A stretch of DNA of 64,000 nucleotides from assembly GCA_903821605.1 (NCBI GenBank), contig CAIJLZ010000006.1, forward strand, positions 124,001 through 188,000. Reading direction: 5' to 3'. Of the stretch, positions 1-9,321 are shown piece by piece. The stretch comes from an uncultured Sphingomonadales bacterium. Its GTDB lineage: Bacteria > Pseudomonadota > Alphaproteobacteria > Sphingomonadales > Sphingomonadaceae. A program made the position numbers and the translations under genes. The notes beneath the pieces were generated by a model, which was not told the DNA's origin, did no database searches, and was given only the letters and a program-made list of their open reading frames with translations. Positions within the stretch are counted from its first letter, which is position 1, and each line of letters starts with the position of its first letter.

Positions 1-99
1 GTGTCCTATCAATATAATGGACTGATTCTGCCGCGCCTGCTGGGATTGACGGGCAATGCGCTGACGTTGTCCGAAGCCGTGATCATGTACAATGAATAG
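1..99 (+). CDS. TadE-like pilus assembly protein, C-terminal fragment
   Basis: Only the last 32 codons lie in the window; the reading frame is open from the first base and ends at TAG 97-99. The visible tail ends in LSEAVIMYNE, which fits the C-terminal part of TadE-family pseudopilins of Tad/Flp pilus systems, where a short beta-rich tail ends in an aromatic-acidic pattern. The stop overlaps the start of the next gene by 8 bp (ATGAATAG), and that gene is TadG-like, which is the main support for the assignment. The fragment alone would be too short to name. Confidence 0.55.
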   Translation: MSYQYNGLILPRLLGLTGNALTLSEAVIMYNE

Positions 100-1192
100 C
101 CGCCTGCCTCTCCCCCGCCATCTCGGGCGGCGGCGGTCGGACCAACGCGGCGCGGTCATCCTCTGGGCGGCAGCGGCGCTGGGCATGTTTCTGACGGTCG
201 CGGCGTTCGTGATCGACATCGGCTATGTTTTCATGACCAAGAGCCAGTTGCAGAACGCCGCCGATGCTGGGGCCTCCAAGGGCGCAACCTTATTATATTA
301 TCGCGCGGATGTGACGGGCGATGGCGTCCCCGATCCGATGACCTATGACATGGTGGTGTCGGGCAGTTATGTGCAGCCGAATTTCACGCTGGCCGAGGCC
401 CATGCGACGGCCAATGCCACCGAAAATAGCGCCGAGAAGCGGCTGGTGGCGACCAGTGATGTCGTGGCTGAGGGCGGCTGCTGGAACACGGCGGCGGCAT
501 CTGGACAAAGCGCGTGGATTGCCAAATCGGCCTCAGGCTGCCTCAACGACGGCAAGATTTTTCCGGCGATGCGGGTCACGGTGACGCGGTTGAGCGTGAT
601 CCTCTTTTTCGAGCGATTGATCGGTCTCGGCACGGCGACGGTCGAGACGCAGGCTATTGCTTTGGTCAAGAGCCCCGGCTCGGTCGGGTCCGGCATGATG
701 CTGCCCATCGCATTTGATGAACAGGCCTATCTCGGCACACGGGTTGCGCCGCTTGATCCACTCTATATCGCTGAAGACCAAGCCATTCGTGACGGTGGCT
801 ATTGGGCAACATTGGTTTCCAATGCATCGGCAAGCTATATCCGTGATGTGATCTACGGCAATGTGTCGCAGGCAGGTGCCAGCGTCGGCGATCCCATGGC
901 GGTGTCCGATAGCGCGAAGGACGTTGCCTATCAGGCATTTGTTGATTGCGTCACGAACACGGCGCTCGCCTGCCATGCCCGCGTGCAGCAGGCGGTGCTG
1001 CCTATTACCCGGCGGATCGACAATGTGACGGCGACCATCATTGGTTTTGCATGTGTTCGCATTGCCAGCGCGCAGTCGGGCGGTACCAACAGTAAGCTCG
1101 TTTTCTATCCGAACACCGGCTGCATGGTGGCACAATCGCCGGTGGCGGGGATTTATGCGGGCACGACGGACGGAACCCGGATGGTGTTTTGA
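92..1192 (+). CDS. TadG-like Flp pilus-associated protein
   Basis: A 366-residue protein with a basic N-terminus (about residues 1-18), then a GAVILWAAAALG segment that opens a single transmembrane helix at about 20-42, followed by QNAADAGA at 54-61. This N-terminal arrangement is typical of the TadE/TadG-like domain (Flp pilus assembly, PF13400 type). The rest is predicted periplasmic and contains several cysteines (for example in GGCWNT and ASGCLND). Members are thought to act as minor pseudopilins or anchors of the Tad pilus. It overlaps the preceding TadE fragment by 8 bp, so the two are translationally coupled. A terminator follows, so this is the last gene of the pilus operon. No von Willebrand domain is obvious in the C-terminal part. 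Confidence 0.75.
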   Translation: MNSRLPLPRHLGRRRSDQRGAVILWAAAALGMFLTVAAFVIDIGYVFMTKSQLQNAADAGASKGATLLYYRADVTGDGVPDPMTYDMVVSGSYVQPNFTLAEAHATANATENSAEKRLVATSDVVAEGGCWNTAAASGQSAWIAKSASGCLNDGKIFPAMRVTVTRLSVILFFERLIGLGTATVETQAIALVKSPGSVGSGMMLPIAFDEQAYLGTRVAPLDPLYIAEDQAIRDGGYWATLVSNASASYIRDVIYGNVSQAGASVGDPMAVSDSAKDVAYQAFVDCVTNTALACHARVQQAVLPITRRIDNVTATIIGFACVRIASAQSGGTNSKLVFYPNTGCMVAQSPVAGIYAGTTDGTRMVF

Positions 1193-1249
1193 GTGCAACG
1201 GTGCGGCGTATCCGTATCGTGATGTGTGATGTCGCCAACGCCCAAACGA

Positions 1250-1275
1250 AAAACCCCGCCCGAAGGCGGGGTTTT
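1250..1275. terminator. Bidirectional rho-independent terminator
   Basis: Perfect 11-bp stem AAAACCCCGCC / GGCGGGGTTTT with a CGAA tetraloop. T runs are present in both orientations, so it can end the pilus operon on the plus strand and the tRNA-Pro transcript on the minus strand. Confidence 0.85.
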
Positions 1276-1302
1276 ATGCAACATCAAGATGTTGGAAGAA
1301 GT

Positions 1303-1379
1303 TGGTCGGGGAAAGAGGATTCGAACCTCCGGCCCCTGCCTCCCGAAGACAGTGCTCTACCAGGCTGAGCTATTCCCCG
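1303..1379 (-). tRNA. tRNA-Pro (CGG)
   Basis: On the minus strand the cloverleaf reads from CGGGGAATAGCTCAG to TTCCCCGACCA. The 7-bp acceptor stem CGGGGAA/TTCCCCG is perfect, the anticodon arm is CTGTC-TTCGGGA-GGCAG with anticodon CGG, the T-loop is TTCGAATC, and CCA is encoded. Length is 77 nt. The gene stands alone between the pilus locus and fprA. Confidence 0.95.
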
Positions 1380-1446
1380 ACCGAGCCAGTGAGCGAACCC
1401 ACTGGTGAAGCAGTGGGGTGGCCATTAGGCAGAGATCGGCTTGGGG

Positions 1447-2748
1447 TCAAGCGTCTTTGGCGGCGATCATGTCTTTCACATGCACAAATTTCTCACGCGG
1501 GGCGTCGGTACGGGCCCGCGCGACCTCTGCGGCATCGATGGATTGCCAGTCGGAAAAACTCACCACGTCAAGCTGGCGTGCGGAAATCAGGGATTCCAGC
1601 CCGGTGCGCCCTGGCTTGCCACCGGCAACCGGCAGATCGGCAAGGATCTGATCGGCGATGAACACACCATCGGGCTTGTTGGTGCCAATTGTCCCGCTCG
1701 GGCCGCGCCGTGCCCAGCCGACGCAATAGAGACCGGGTAGGATTCGCCCGTCATCATTGGCGAAGCGTCCGCTATTGTCGTCATAGGGCACGCCGGGAAT
1801 ATGGGGCGTGCGATAGCCGATACAACTCACCACCAACCCGCAGGAGATGGCATAGGTCTCGCCGGTGCCGACGGCTTGCAGGCGGTGATCCAGCCGGGTG
1901 CGTTCCACGATCATGCGCTCGACCTTGCCATCGCCCTCAATGGCGAGGGGCTTGGCGAAAAAGTCGAAGGCGATGCTGACCGGCTTGCCCCCGGCAGGGG
2001 TGGCGGCGAACTGGCGGATCAGATCGACCGATTTGCGGATACCGGGTTCCAGCAGGGCATCATCGAAAAGCGGCGGCAGATCCGCCGCGTCGACCACGGG
2101 TGCCGCTCGTTCAAGGCGGCCCAGTTCGGCCAACTCCTTGGGCGTCATCGCCAGTTGGTGCGGCCCGCGACGGCCCAGGATGGTGACATGGGTGATCCGC
2201 GCCGCGTCAAGCGCATCCAGCGCATGGGCGACGATATCGGACCCGGCGAATTCCTCACGCGTCTTGGCAAGGATACGCGCCACATCAAGCGCGACATTGC
2301 CGTTGCCGATAACGACCGCGCCCGGCCCCTCAAGCGGCGGATCAAGCCGGGCATGATCGGGGTGGCCATTATACCAGCCGACCATCGCGGCCGAACCGAC
2401 GACGCCCGGCAGATCATCACCCGGAATACCCAGCGCGCGGTCATGAGGGGCGCCGGTGGCAAGCACCACCGCGTCATAATAATCCAGCAGTTCCGCGATG
2501 GCGATGTCTTCGCCCACCGCGATGTTGCCGTAAAAGTGGACATTGTCGGATTGGACCACGGCCTCATAGCGCCGGGTCACGGCCTTGATCGATTGGTGAT
2601 CGGGGGCAACGCCGCTGCGGATCAGGCCGAAGGGGCTGGGAAGCCGATCGATGAAGTCGATTTGGACCTTGCCCGCAAAATTCTTCTGACAGGCTTCCGC
2701 AGTATAGAAGCCAGCAGGGCCGGAGCCCACGATCGCGATCTGGTGCAT
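1447..2748 (-). CDS. fprA: Ferredoxin-NADP(+) reductase, adrenodoxin-reductase/FprA type
   Basis: A 433-residue FAD flavoprotein. GSGPAG at residues 8-13 is the FAD dinucleotide motif, GNGNVALDVARIL at 148-160 is the NADPH-binding Rossmann motif, and the RRGPSGTIGTNKPDG stretch near 350 is the hallmark of the adrenodoxin-reductase/FprA branch. The family moves electrons between NADPH and a ferredoxin in the cytoplasm. The closest alternatives are the glutamate-synthase small subunit, which shares the fold, but the N-terminal FYTAEAC and PFGLIRSGVAPDHQ segments favour FprA. No ferredoxin gene is adjacent, so the partner is unknown. It appears monocistronic, with the tRNA-Pro gene 67 bp downstream. 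Confidence 0.85.
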   Translation of the reverse strand: MHQIAIVGSGPAGFYTAEACQKNFAGKVQIDFIDRLPSPFGLIRSGVAPDHQSIKAVTRRYEAVVQSDNVHFYGNIAVGEDIAIAELLDYYDAVVLATGAPHDRALGIPGDDLPGVVGSAAMVGWYNGHPDHARLDPPLEGPGAVVIGNGNVALDVARILAKTREEFAGSDIVAHALDALDAARITHVTILGRRGPHQLAMTPKELAELGRLERAAPVVDAADLPPLFDDALLEPGIRKSVDLIRQFAATPAGGKPVSIAFDFFAKPLAIEGDGKVERMIVERTRLDHRLQAVGTGETYAISCGLVVSCIGYRTPHIPGVPYDDNSGRFANDDGRILPGLYCVGWARRGPSGTIGTNKPDGVFIADQILADLPVAGGKPGRTGLESLISARQLDVVSFSDWQSIDAAEVARARTDAPREKFVHVKDMIAAKDA

Positions 2749-2859
2749 CGCCTCACTCCGCTATGGGCGGCTGACGAAGTTCGCCGCCGCCTCTCGCTTA
2801 GTGACAGGCTAGCCCAGCGGCGGCGGCTGACAAGACTTAAATTGAAAAGGGGGTGGGGG

Positions 2860-3207
2860 TCAGAGCTTCAGCCCGAAGCGCGGTGCAATCCAGATCATCA
2901 GCAGATAGAGCGCGATGGTCAGCGCACAGCCCAGTGCGAGCGCGAGATGAAACGGCACATCGCGGCGGAGCAGCCACGGGACGACCAGAAACATCGGCAG
3001 CGATGGCAGGACATACCAGAAGGTCGCTTCGGCATGGGTGGCGAGGCGGGCAGGTTCTTGCGTGTCATGCCACAGCCACAGCATCCCGATCACCGATACC
3101 AGCGGGAGTGAGGCGACCAGCGCGCCAAAGCCGGGATTGCGCTTGGCAATTTCCGAGATGAGCGCGATCAGCAGGGCGGAAACCGCCGTCTTCACCAGAA
3201 AATACAT
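2860..3207 (-). CDS. DUF3147 family small membrane protein
   Basis: A 115-residue hydrophobic protein with about four transmembrane helices: roughly 3-20, 27-46, 63-81 and 88-110. Conserved-looking features are the ISEIAKRNPGFGALVASLPL start and the central LWLWHDTQEPARLATHA loop, which match the DUF3147 family from memory. Function is unknown. It ends in an Arg-Phe-Gly-Leu-Lys-Leu tail. It lies 27 bp beyond the stop of the TlpA-like lipoprotein on the same strand, so the two may be cotranscribed. Confidence 0.65.
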   Translation of the reverse strand: MYFLVKTAVSALLIALISEIAKRNPGFGALVASLPLVSVIGMLWLWHDTQEPARLATHAEATFWYVLPSLPMFLVVPWLLRRDVPFHLALALGCALTIALYLLMIWIAPRFGLKL

Positions 3208-3234
3208 GCGTGTCCTTTGGTCGGGCCGCAGCCT

Positions 3235-3810
3235 TTATTGGGCTTGAGCGATCAGTTTCGCAGCGTCTTCGCTGGCCCAGTCTTTTTCGCCGATCATGCG
3301 CCAGACTTCCTTGCCATCCGCGTCATACAGGAGCGTCACCGGCAGGGTGTCGGCCTTGAGCGCGAGCATCAGTTCGTTTTTCTTGTCGAGATAAGGCTGG
3401 AGATTCTTCAGCCCTTCCTTGGCGAAAAAGGGATCGACGGCGCGGCGGCCCTCCATGTCCATCGACACGGTGATGACGCGCAGCTTGTCGCCGCTTTGTG
3501 CGGCCAGCTTGTCCAACGTCGGCATTTCGACGACGCATGGGGCGCACCATGTGGCCCATAGATTGACCAGCAGCGGCTTGCCCTTGAAGTCGGCAAGGCG
3601 CACTGGCTTGCCATCCGGCCCTTCGAACGGGGTATCGGGGCCCGGGGTACCCTTGAAGTCTTCGACCAGCCCAACACCCGTCGGCATGCCAGACGGTGCG
3701 GCGGTTTCGGAAGCGTGATCGGTGGCTTTGGCTTGCGATGGGGCGTTGCTTTGCCTATCGCAGGCACTGACCAGCATGAGCATGGGGAGAAGAACGATTA
3801 GCGGCCGCAC
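3235..3810 (-). CDS. TlpA/ResA-like thioredoxin-fold lipoprotein
   Basis: I place the start at a GTG with GGAG nine bases upstream, giving 191 residues; an upstream in-frame ATG inside argH would add a meaningless 53-residue leader. The N-terminus [17 protein letters not shown] is a lipoprotein signal peptide with lipobox VSAC and lipidated Cys17. After a Ser/Ala/Pro-rich linker comes a TlpA-like domain with WATWCAPC (redox CxxC at 89-92) and [12 protein letters not shown] containing the cis-Pro. The family reduces disulfides in the periplasm, for instance in cytochrome c maturation, and it should be membrane-anchored here. It diverges from argH, and the two start codons are separated by only 19 bp. 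Confidence 0.85.
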   Translation of the reverse strand: MRPLIVLLPMLMLVSACDRQSNAPSQAKATDHASETAAPSGMPTGVGLVEDFKGTPGPDTPFEGPDGKPVRLADFKGKPLLVNLWATWCAPCVVEMPTLDKLAAQSGDKLRVITVSMDMEGRRAVDPFFAKEGLKNLQPYLDKKNELMLALKADTLPVTLLYDADGKEVWRMIGEKDWASEDAAKLIAQAQ

Positions 3811-3829
3811 AGAAGGTGACTCCAACAGT

Positions 3830-5206
3830 ATGTGGGGCGGGCGCTTCGCTGAAGGCCCGACCGCGATCATGCGCGAGATAAACGCCTCTATCCCTTTCGA
3901 CAAGCGCCTCTGGCAACAGGACATCGCCGGATCGAAGGCACATGTCACCATGTTGGAAGCACAAGCCATTGTGACGGCGGCAGATGCGGCGGCGATTCGC
4001 AGCGGTCTGGATCAGGTGGCGGCCGAATATGCGGCGCATGGCGTGCCGGTCGACCTCGCTCTCGAAGATATTCACATGGCGACGGAAAGCCGCCTTGCAC
4101 AGTTGATCGGTGCCCCGGCAGGCCGGTTGCATACCGCGCGGTCGCGTAACGATCAGGTCGCGACCGATTTCCGGCTTTGGGTGCGTGATGCGACGGATGG
4201 TGTCCTGGCGGGCCTTAACGCCTTGCAGGTGGCGCTCGTGACCCGTGCCGGGGAACATGCCGACTCGGTCATGCCCGGTTATACCCATTTGCAGGTCGCC
4301 CAGCCGGTGACGCTGGGCCATCATCTGATGGCTTATTATGAGATGATCAGCCGCGATGTCAGTCGCTTTGCCGATGCCCGCGCGCGGATGAACCTCTCCC
4401 CGCTTGGGGCGGCGGCGCTGGCGGGCACAGGCTTTCCGATTGACCGCCATATGACGGCGGCGGCGCTGGGCTTTGATGGGCCGACTCGCAATTCGCTCGA
4501 CAGCGTGTCGGATCGCGATTTCGCGCTCGATTATCTGATGGCGGCGGCGCAGTGCAGCCTTCACCTCTCGCGCTTGGCCGAAGAATTCATCATCTGGGCG
4601 AGCCAATCCTTCCGCTTCGTCAAGCTGCCCGATGCCTATTCGACGGGCAGCTCGATCATGCCGCAGAAGCGCAATCCCGACGCCGCCGAACTGGTGCGCG
4701 GCCATTCGGGGCGGATCATCGGTGCGCTTACCAGCTTGATGATCACGATGAAGGGCCTGCCGCTCGCCTATTCCAAGGACATGCAGGACGATAAGCCCCC
4801 GGTGTTTGAGGCGCACGACCTGCTGGCGCTCTGCATTGCCGCGATGACCGGGATGGTGGAGACGCTGACCTTCGACACCGGCCGGATGCGGCAGGCGGCG
4901 GAGGGCGGTTTTTCGACCGCGACCGATCTGGCCGACTGGCTGGTACGCGGCGCGGACATTCCGTTCCGCGAGGCGCATCACATCACCGGCGCGGCCGTGA
5001 AACTTGCCGAGCAAAAGGGCTGCGCGCTTGATCAGCTATCGCTGGCGGAGTTGCAGGCGATTGATGGCCGGATCGATGCGCGTGTTTATCCGGCGCTGTC
5101 GGTCGATAGCTCGGTCGCCAGCCGCAAGAGCTTTGGCGGCACCGCACCCGAACAGGTGAAGCAGCGCGTGGCGGAAGCGCGCCAGCAATTGGGGATCGAC
5201 GGATGA
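3830..5206 (+). CDS. argH: Argininosuccinate lyase
   Basis: A 458-residue enzyme that splits argininosuccinate into arginine and fumarate, the last step of arginine synthesis. The ATG beginning [14 protein letters not shown] is chosen because AGAAGGTGA lies about ten bases upstream and homologues start here. Family motifs include TARSRNDQ near residue 105, [13 protein letters not shown] near 160, and the fumarase/ASL signature [12 protein letters not shown] at 273-284 with its mobile catalytic serine. Length is normal. The 3' end overlaps the next gene by ATGA, making an argH-lipoprotein-lysA operon that joins arginine and lysine synthesis. Confidence 0.97.
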   Translation: MWGGRFAEGPTAIMREINASIPFDKRLWQQDIAGSKAHVTMLEAQAIVTAADAAAIRSGLDQVAAEYAAHGVPVDLALEDIHMATESRLAQLIGAPAGRLHTARSRNDQVATDFRLWVRDATDGVLAGLNALQVALVTRAGEHADSVMPGYTHLQVAQPVTLGHHLMAYYEMISRDVSRFADARARMNLSPLGAAALAGTGFPIDRHMTAAALGFDGPTRNSLDSVSDRDFALDYLMAAAQCSLHLSRLAEEFIIWASQSFRFVKLPDAYSTGSSIMPQKRNPDAAELVRGHSGRIIGALTSLMITMKGLPLAYSKDMQDDKPPVFEAHDLLALCIAAMTGMVETLTFDTGRMRQAAEGGFSTATDLADWLVRGADIPFREAHHITGAAVKLAEQKGCALDQLSLAELQAIDGRIDARVYPALSVDSSVASRKSFGGTAPEQVKQRVAEARQQLGIDG

Positions 5207-5451
5207 AGCGGATCGGCCTGATATTGGCGCTGGGCGTCGTGACCTTGGCCAGTGGCTGTGGTCGGCAGGAAGCGCTGCGGCCGAAACCGGGGGCCAGCAC
5301 GCCGCCCAAAGCGGCCACGGCGCGGGTCGCGCCGACGCCGACCGAGTTGATGACGCCGCCGGTCGAGGCGCGGCCTGCGCGTGAAGACGAACTGCTGACC
5401 AAGTCGGAAGAGCGCAAGGATGATTATTTCAACCTACCGCCCGAGCGCTGA
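5203..5451 (+). CDS. Small LptM-like lipoprotein
   Basis: An 82-residue protein starting in a 4-bp ATGA overlap with arg[20 protein letters not shown] is a lipoprotein signal with lipidated Cys19. The mature part, [13 protein letters not shown] and on, is a short Pro/Ala-rich tail ending in [11 protein letters not shown] small lipoprotein of this kind sits directly upstream of lysA in many Proteobacteria. In gammaproteobacteria the equivalent is LptM (YifL), which helps mature the LptD-LptE translocon. Position and the lipobox support the comparison, but sequence similarity beyond the CGR(Q/K) motif is weak, so function is inferred. Confidence 0.65.
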   Translation: MKRIGLILALGVVTLASGCGRQEALRPKPGASTPPKAATARVAPTPTELMTPPVEARPAREDELLTKSEERKDDYFNLPPER

Positions 5452-5488
5452 TCGACCCATTTGATTTTGACGGACTGAAGCTGAATCC

Positions 5489-6751
5489 ATGGACCATTTC
5501 GAACTGATTGACGGCGTGTTGCACGCCGAAGGCGTCTCGTTGGAGACGATTGCCGCGCAAGTGGGTACCCCCGTCTATGTCTATTCCACCGCGACGATTG
5601 AGCGCCATGCTCAGATCTTCCGCGAGGCACTGGCACCCACGGGCGACCCGCTGATCGCCTTTGCCGTCAAGGCGAACCCGAACCGGGCGGTGCTGGCGAC
5701 GCTGGCGGGGCAGGGCTATGGCGCGGATGTCGTGTCGGCGGGCGAACTGCTGCGCGCCCGTGCGGCGGGAATTCCGGCGGATCGTATCGTGTTTTCCGGC
5801 GTCGGCAAAACCGCCGATGAAATGCGCCTGGCGCTGAACGAGGGTATTTTCCAGTTCAACGTCGAATCCGAGCCGGAAGCCGAAATGCTCTCGGCGGTGG
5901 CGTGCGAGCTGGGCAAGATTGCGCCTATCGCCTTCCGCATCAACCCGGATGTGATCGCGGGCACCCATGCCAAGATTTCGACCGGCGGCAAGGAAAACAA
6001 GTTCGGCGTGGCCTATGACCGCGCGCTTGACGCCTATCGGTTGGCGGCATCGCTGCCGGGCCTGCGGGTGCAGGGCGTGGCGGTGCATATTGGCAGCCAG
6101 TTGACCAATCTCGACCCGCTGCGCGCGGCCTTTGGCAAGGTGGGCGCACTGATCGCCGACTTGCGCGCGGCCGGGCATGAATTGCAGACGGCGGATCTGG
6201 GCGGGGGCCTTGGTGTCCCTTATGATCCGGCGGTCCCCGTGCCACCGTCCCCGGCAGCTTATGGCGCGATGGTGGTCGAAGCGACACAGGGCTGGAACGT
6301 CCGATTGATGTTCGAACCGGGCCGGTTGATCGTGGCGAATGCCGGTGTCCTGCTCAGCCGTGTGATCCGGGTGAAGCAGGGGGCAGCCAATGCCTTTGTC
6401 ATCGTCGATGCGGCGATGAACGATCTGCTGCGGCCCAGCCTATATGACGCTTGGCACGATATCCGCGCGGTCCGCCCGACCGGTGAAGGCATGACCGCGA
6501 CGGTCGTTGGCCCGGTGTGCGAAACCGGCGATACCTTTGCCACCAATCGGGCGATGCCCGAATTCGCGGCGGATGAGTTGATGGTTTTTGCCACCGCTGG
6601 TGCCTATGGCGCGACGATGGCGAGCACCTATAACAGCCGTGCCCTGACCCCGGAGGTGCTGGTTAAAGGCGACCAATGGGCGGTGGTGCGGGCGCGCCAG
6701 CCAATCGAGACATTGATCGCCGCCGACAGCCTGCCGGACTGGCTCGACTGA
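5489..6751 (+). CDS. lysA: Diaminopimelate decarboxylase
   Basis: A 420-residue PLP enzyme of the alanine-racemase fold that converts meso-diaminopimelate to lysine. FAVKANPN carries the PLP-binding Lys61. HIGSQ near 196, GGGLGVPY near 238 and EPGR near 276 are the phosphate and substrate motifs. CETGDTFA contains Cys344, which donates to the active site across the dimer. The usual signature there is CESGD; Thr in place of Ser is a mild variation. It is the third gene of the argH operon and ends 25 bp before the convergent DUF4402 gene. Confidence 0.96.
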   Translation: MDHFELIDGVLHAEGVSLETIAAQVGTPVYVYSTATIERHAQIFREALAPTGDPLIAFAVKANPNRAVLATLAGQGYGADVVSAGELLRARAAGIPADRIVFSGVGKTADEMRLALNEGIFQFNVESEPEAEMLSAVACELGKIAPIAFRINPDVIAGTHAKISTGGKENKFGVAYDRALDAYRLAASLPGLRVQGVAVHIGSQLTNLDPLRAAFGKVGALIADLRAAGHELQTADLGGGLGVPYDPAVPVPPSPAAYGAMVVEATQGWNVRLMFEPGRLIVANAGVLLSRVIRVKQGAANAFVIVDAAMNDLLRPSLYDAWHDIRAVRPTGEGMTATVVGPVCETGDTFATNRAMPEFAADELMVFATAGAYGATMASTYNSRALTPEVLVKGDQWAVVRARQPIETLIAADSLPDWLD

Positions 6752-6776
6752 TCATCAGGCGGGGTGGGTGCCGCCG

Positions 6777-7346
6777 TTATTCATATTGCGCGTCGATGAT
6801 GATCCGCCCCTGCAATTGCCCGATCGCCCCATCCGATAGGATGAGGCGGCCCCCAAAGCCGAATTCGAGCATGCCATCCGGTCCCAGACGGGGAACGGGT
6901 GGCAGATCGGTCTCGATATCGACCAGCAATGTGGAGGAGCCATCCGGCGCGACCATCGCGACCCGGTTTGGCAATTCGACCTGAACCCGCGCGTCCGGCT
7001 CGCCGCGCAGCCGCACCCGGCCTGACATGCGCAAGCCACCCAGTGCAATCACCCCGCCGGTCACGCTTTGCTCTCCCGACGGGTCACTGGTCGCGCTGCC
7101 CGCCGAGGCGCTGTTGCTGTTGGTGAGTCGGCCAAAATCAAGCGGTTGGATGATTTCGACTTCAAGCGACCGGATTTCGTTCGACGCGGCGGCAGTGGGA
7201 GACGAGGTGGTTGAAGATGAGGTGGCCGAAGATGAGGTCGCGGGCGAAGATCGGCAAAGGCGACATATATCTTCCGCCTCACCCCGATGCGGAGTGAGCG
7301 CCAACAAGGCAGCCGAGGCTGCGAAATGAGACACGCGACGCTTCAT
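6777..7346 (-). CDS. DUF4402 domain secreted protein
   Basis: A 189-residue protein if it starts at MKRRVSHF; an in-frame ATG six codons upstream (MQGAVG) is almost as likely. A signal peptide covers about 1-24 (HFAASAALLALTPHRGEA). It is followed by a Cys-containing segment (ICRLC) and a Ser/Thr-rich linker coded by a 15-nt tandem repeat. The C-terminal 120 residues begin LDFGRL and contain VQVELPNRV, LEFGFGGRLIL and a final IIIDAQYE strand, which is the layout of DUF4402, a beta-sandwich domain often seen in surface or fimbria-like proteins. Function is unknown. It is convergent with lysA and appears to be a single-gene unit. Confidence 0.6.
   Translation of the reverse strand: MKRRVSHFAASAALLALTPHRGEAEDICRLCRSSPATSSSATSSSTTSSPTAAASNEIRSLEVEIIQPLDFGRLTNSNSASAGSATSDPSGEQSVTGGVIALGGLRMSGRVRLRGEPDARVQVELPNRVAMVAPDGSSTLLVDIETDLPPVPRLGPDGMLEFGFGGRLILSDGAIGQLQGRIIIDAQYE
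7204..7248. repeat. 15-nt tandem repeat coding a Ser/Thr linker
   Basis: Three 15-nt units (GAGGTGGTTGAAGAT, GAGGTGGCCGAAGAT, GAGGTCGCGGGCGAA). On the minus strand they code a five-residue Ser/Thr-rich repeat between the signal peptide and the DUF4402 domain. Since 15 is a multiple of three, copy changes would alter linker length without a frameshift. Confidence 0.75.
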
Positions 7347-7473
7347 ACCAACGGCGCCCTGCATAGCCTGCCAGTCGGGAGATGCAAGCGGATGGCTTTG
7401 TCCCATTCTGGTCACGGTTGACCGCAGGCGATGGGGATGCAATCAAACCCATTCCACCGGATGGAGTGATCCC

Positions 7474-9318
7474 ATGTCGACTTCGTTGCGTACTAAGTTT
7501 TCGGCCAAGTTGCTGGCCGCTGTTTGTGTCATGACTTTGGGGTCTGCCCCCGGGGTTGCCGAGACACCGGTTGCGGCATCGCCTGCTGCTGCGCCGGTCG
7601 TCAATGCCGATGCCAATGCGGCGTTGCTCCAACTCTTTGCCGACAGCGATGAGGCCTCACTCAAACGCAATCCGATCAACGCCCTGTTTCGCGGTGATAT
7701 GCGTTATGCCGATCATCTTGGCGACTATGTCACCGAGGCATATTTTGATGGCGAGCGGTTGGCGGCGCGCAGCGATATCGTGCGGTTGCGGCAGATTAAC
7801 CGCGCGGCGCTCAACCCGACCAACCAGATCGCTTATGATGCTTTTCGCTGGCAGACGGAAACGACGCTGAAAGGGCTGTCGCCGACCATCCTTGCGGGCT
7901 TGGCGGTGCGGCCGCTTGATCATTTTGCCGGTTTTCAGGCCTTTTACCCGGACCTTGCCTCTGGCCAGTCGGCGGCGCCGTTCAAGACGATCACCGATTA
8001 TGAAAATAATCTAAAGCGCAATCGCGGCTATGCCCGGCTGCTGGACCGCTCGATCGTCCGTTTCCGTGAGGGGCTGGCCAAAGGCGTGGTGCATCCGAAA
8101 TTGATCGTGGCCAACATGATCGAACAATTCGGGATTCCGCTTGCCGAGAAGGAAGATGTGTCGCCCTTCCTCGCCCCGATCCATGATTTTCCGGCGAGTT
8201 TCACGGCTGCCGATAAGGCGCGGCTGCGTCAGGCCTATCTTCGCCAATATCGGCGGGAAATCCTGCCGGCCTATCGCCGGATGCATGATTTCCTGAAAAA
8301 GGAATATCTCCCCAAGGCGCGCGACGGGGTTGGCCTGACCTATATGAAGGGGGGCAAGGCGCTGTATGATTTCCTGATCGAACGCGAGACGACGCTGCCC
8401 TTATCGGCCGATGATGTGCACATGATCGGTTTGCAGGAAGTCGACCGCATCAAGAGCGAGATGGAAACAATTAAGGCCAAGGTTGGTTTTAACGGCACGT
8501 TGCGCGCATTCTTCGACTTTATCCGTACCGATGCGCGCTTCAAACCGGTCAGCAAGGACGCGCTGCGCGACGGCTATTTTGCGATTGGCCGCAAGGTTGA
8601 TCAGCGGATCGCTGAACAGTTCTCGACGATCCCGAAAACCCCGCTCGCCATCCGCCCGGTGCCCGAATATCGCGAAAAAACCGATGCCGGCGGCTCTTAT
8701 CAGCAGGGGTCAGCAGATGGCACCCGACCGGGCATTTTCTATTTCAACAGCTATGATTTGCCGAGCCGCACCACGCCGGGAATGGAAACGCTTTATCTGC
8801 ACGAAGCCGTGCCGGGCCATCATTTCCAGATCAGCCTAGCGCAGGAAAACGAGGCCTTGCCATCGTTCATGCGCTTTGGTGGCAACACTGCCTATGTCGA
8901 GGGCTGGGCGCTTTACGCCGAGACCTTGTGGCAGGATCTTGGCATGGAAACCGACCTCTACAGCCGCTTTGGCGGGCTGGATGACGAAATGCTGCGCGCG
9001 ATCCGCCTGGTGGTTGATACTGGCATTCACGCCAAGGGGTGGTCGCGCGAACAGGCCATTGAATATATGCTGACCAACAGTTCAACCAGCGAGACCGACG
9101 CGCGGGCCGAGGTGGAACGCTATATCGCCATTCCCGGACAGGCGCTGTCCTACAAGATCGGGCAGATGACGATCCTCAAGCTCAAACAGCGGGCGCAGGC
9201 GGTGTTGGGTAAGAAGTTCGATCCGCGCGCCTTTCATGCACAGGTGTTGATGACAGGCGCCCTGCCGATGGCGGTGCTGGAGGACAAGATCGACGCTTGG
9301 CTCGCGGCGGTCAAATAA
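7474..9318 (+). CDS. DUF885 family putative metallopeptidase, secreted
   Basis: A 614-residue protein with a signal peptide at about 1-29 (KFSAKLLAAVCVMTLGSAPGVA), so it is probably periplasmic. The body matches DUF885 proteins: an N-terminal helical region with AYDAFRWQTETTLKG, then the zinc-binding HEAVPGHH at 443-450, followed by FMRFGGNTAYVEGWALYAE, where the glutamate would complete the metal site. This resembles M32-like carboxypeptidases. The substrate is not known; some relatives are annotated as dipeptidases. The next gene begins four bases after its stop, so it is probably cotranscribed with the dioxygenase. Confidence 0.75.
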   Translation: MSTSLRTKFSAKLLAAVCVMTLGSAPGVAETPVAASPAAAPVVNADANAALLQLFADSDEASLKRNPINALFRGDMRYADHLGDYVTEAYFDGERLAARSDIVRLRQINRAALNPTNQIAYDAFRWQTETTLKGLSPTILAGLAVRPLDHFAGFQAFYPDLASGQSAAPFKTITDYENNLKRNRGYARLLDRSIVRFREGLAKGVVHPKLIVANMIEQFGIPLAEKEDVSPFLAPIHDFPASFTAADKARLRQAYLRQYRREILPAYRRMHDFLKKEYLPKARDGVGLTYMKGGKALYDFLIERETTLPLSADDVHMIGLQEVDRIKSEMETIKAKVGFNGTLRAFFDFIRTDARFKPVSKDALRDGYFAIGRKVDQRIAEQFSTIPKTPLAIRPVPEYREKTDAGGSYQQGSADGTRPGIFYFNSYDLPSRTTPGMETLYLHEAVPGHHFQISLAQENEALPSFMRFGGNTAYVEGWALYAETLWQDLGMETDLYSRFGGLDDEMLRAIRLVVDTGIHAKGWSREQAIEYMLTNSSTSETDARAEVERYIAIPGQALSYKIGQMTILKLKQRAQAVLGKKFDPRAFHAQVLMTGALPMAVLEDKIDAWLAAVK

Positions 9319-9321
9319 CCG

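Noticed and set aside
1801-3111. 436-codon plus-strand open frame over fprA
   Set aside because: It lies antisense to a well-supported flavoprotein, has a composition rich in Arg, Asp and His typical of antisense frames in GC-rich genes, and has no ribosome site.
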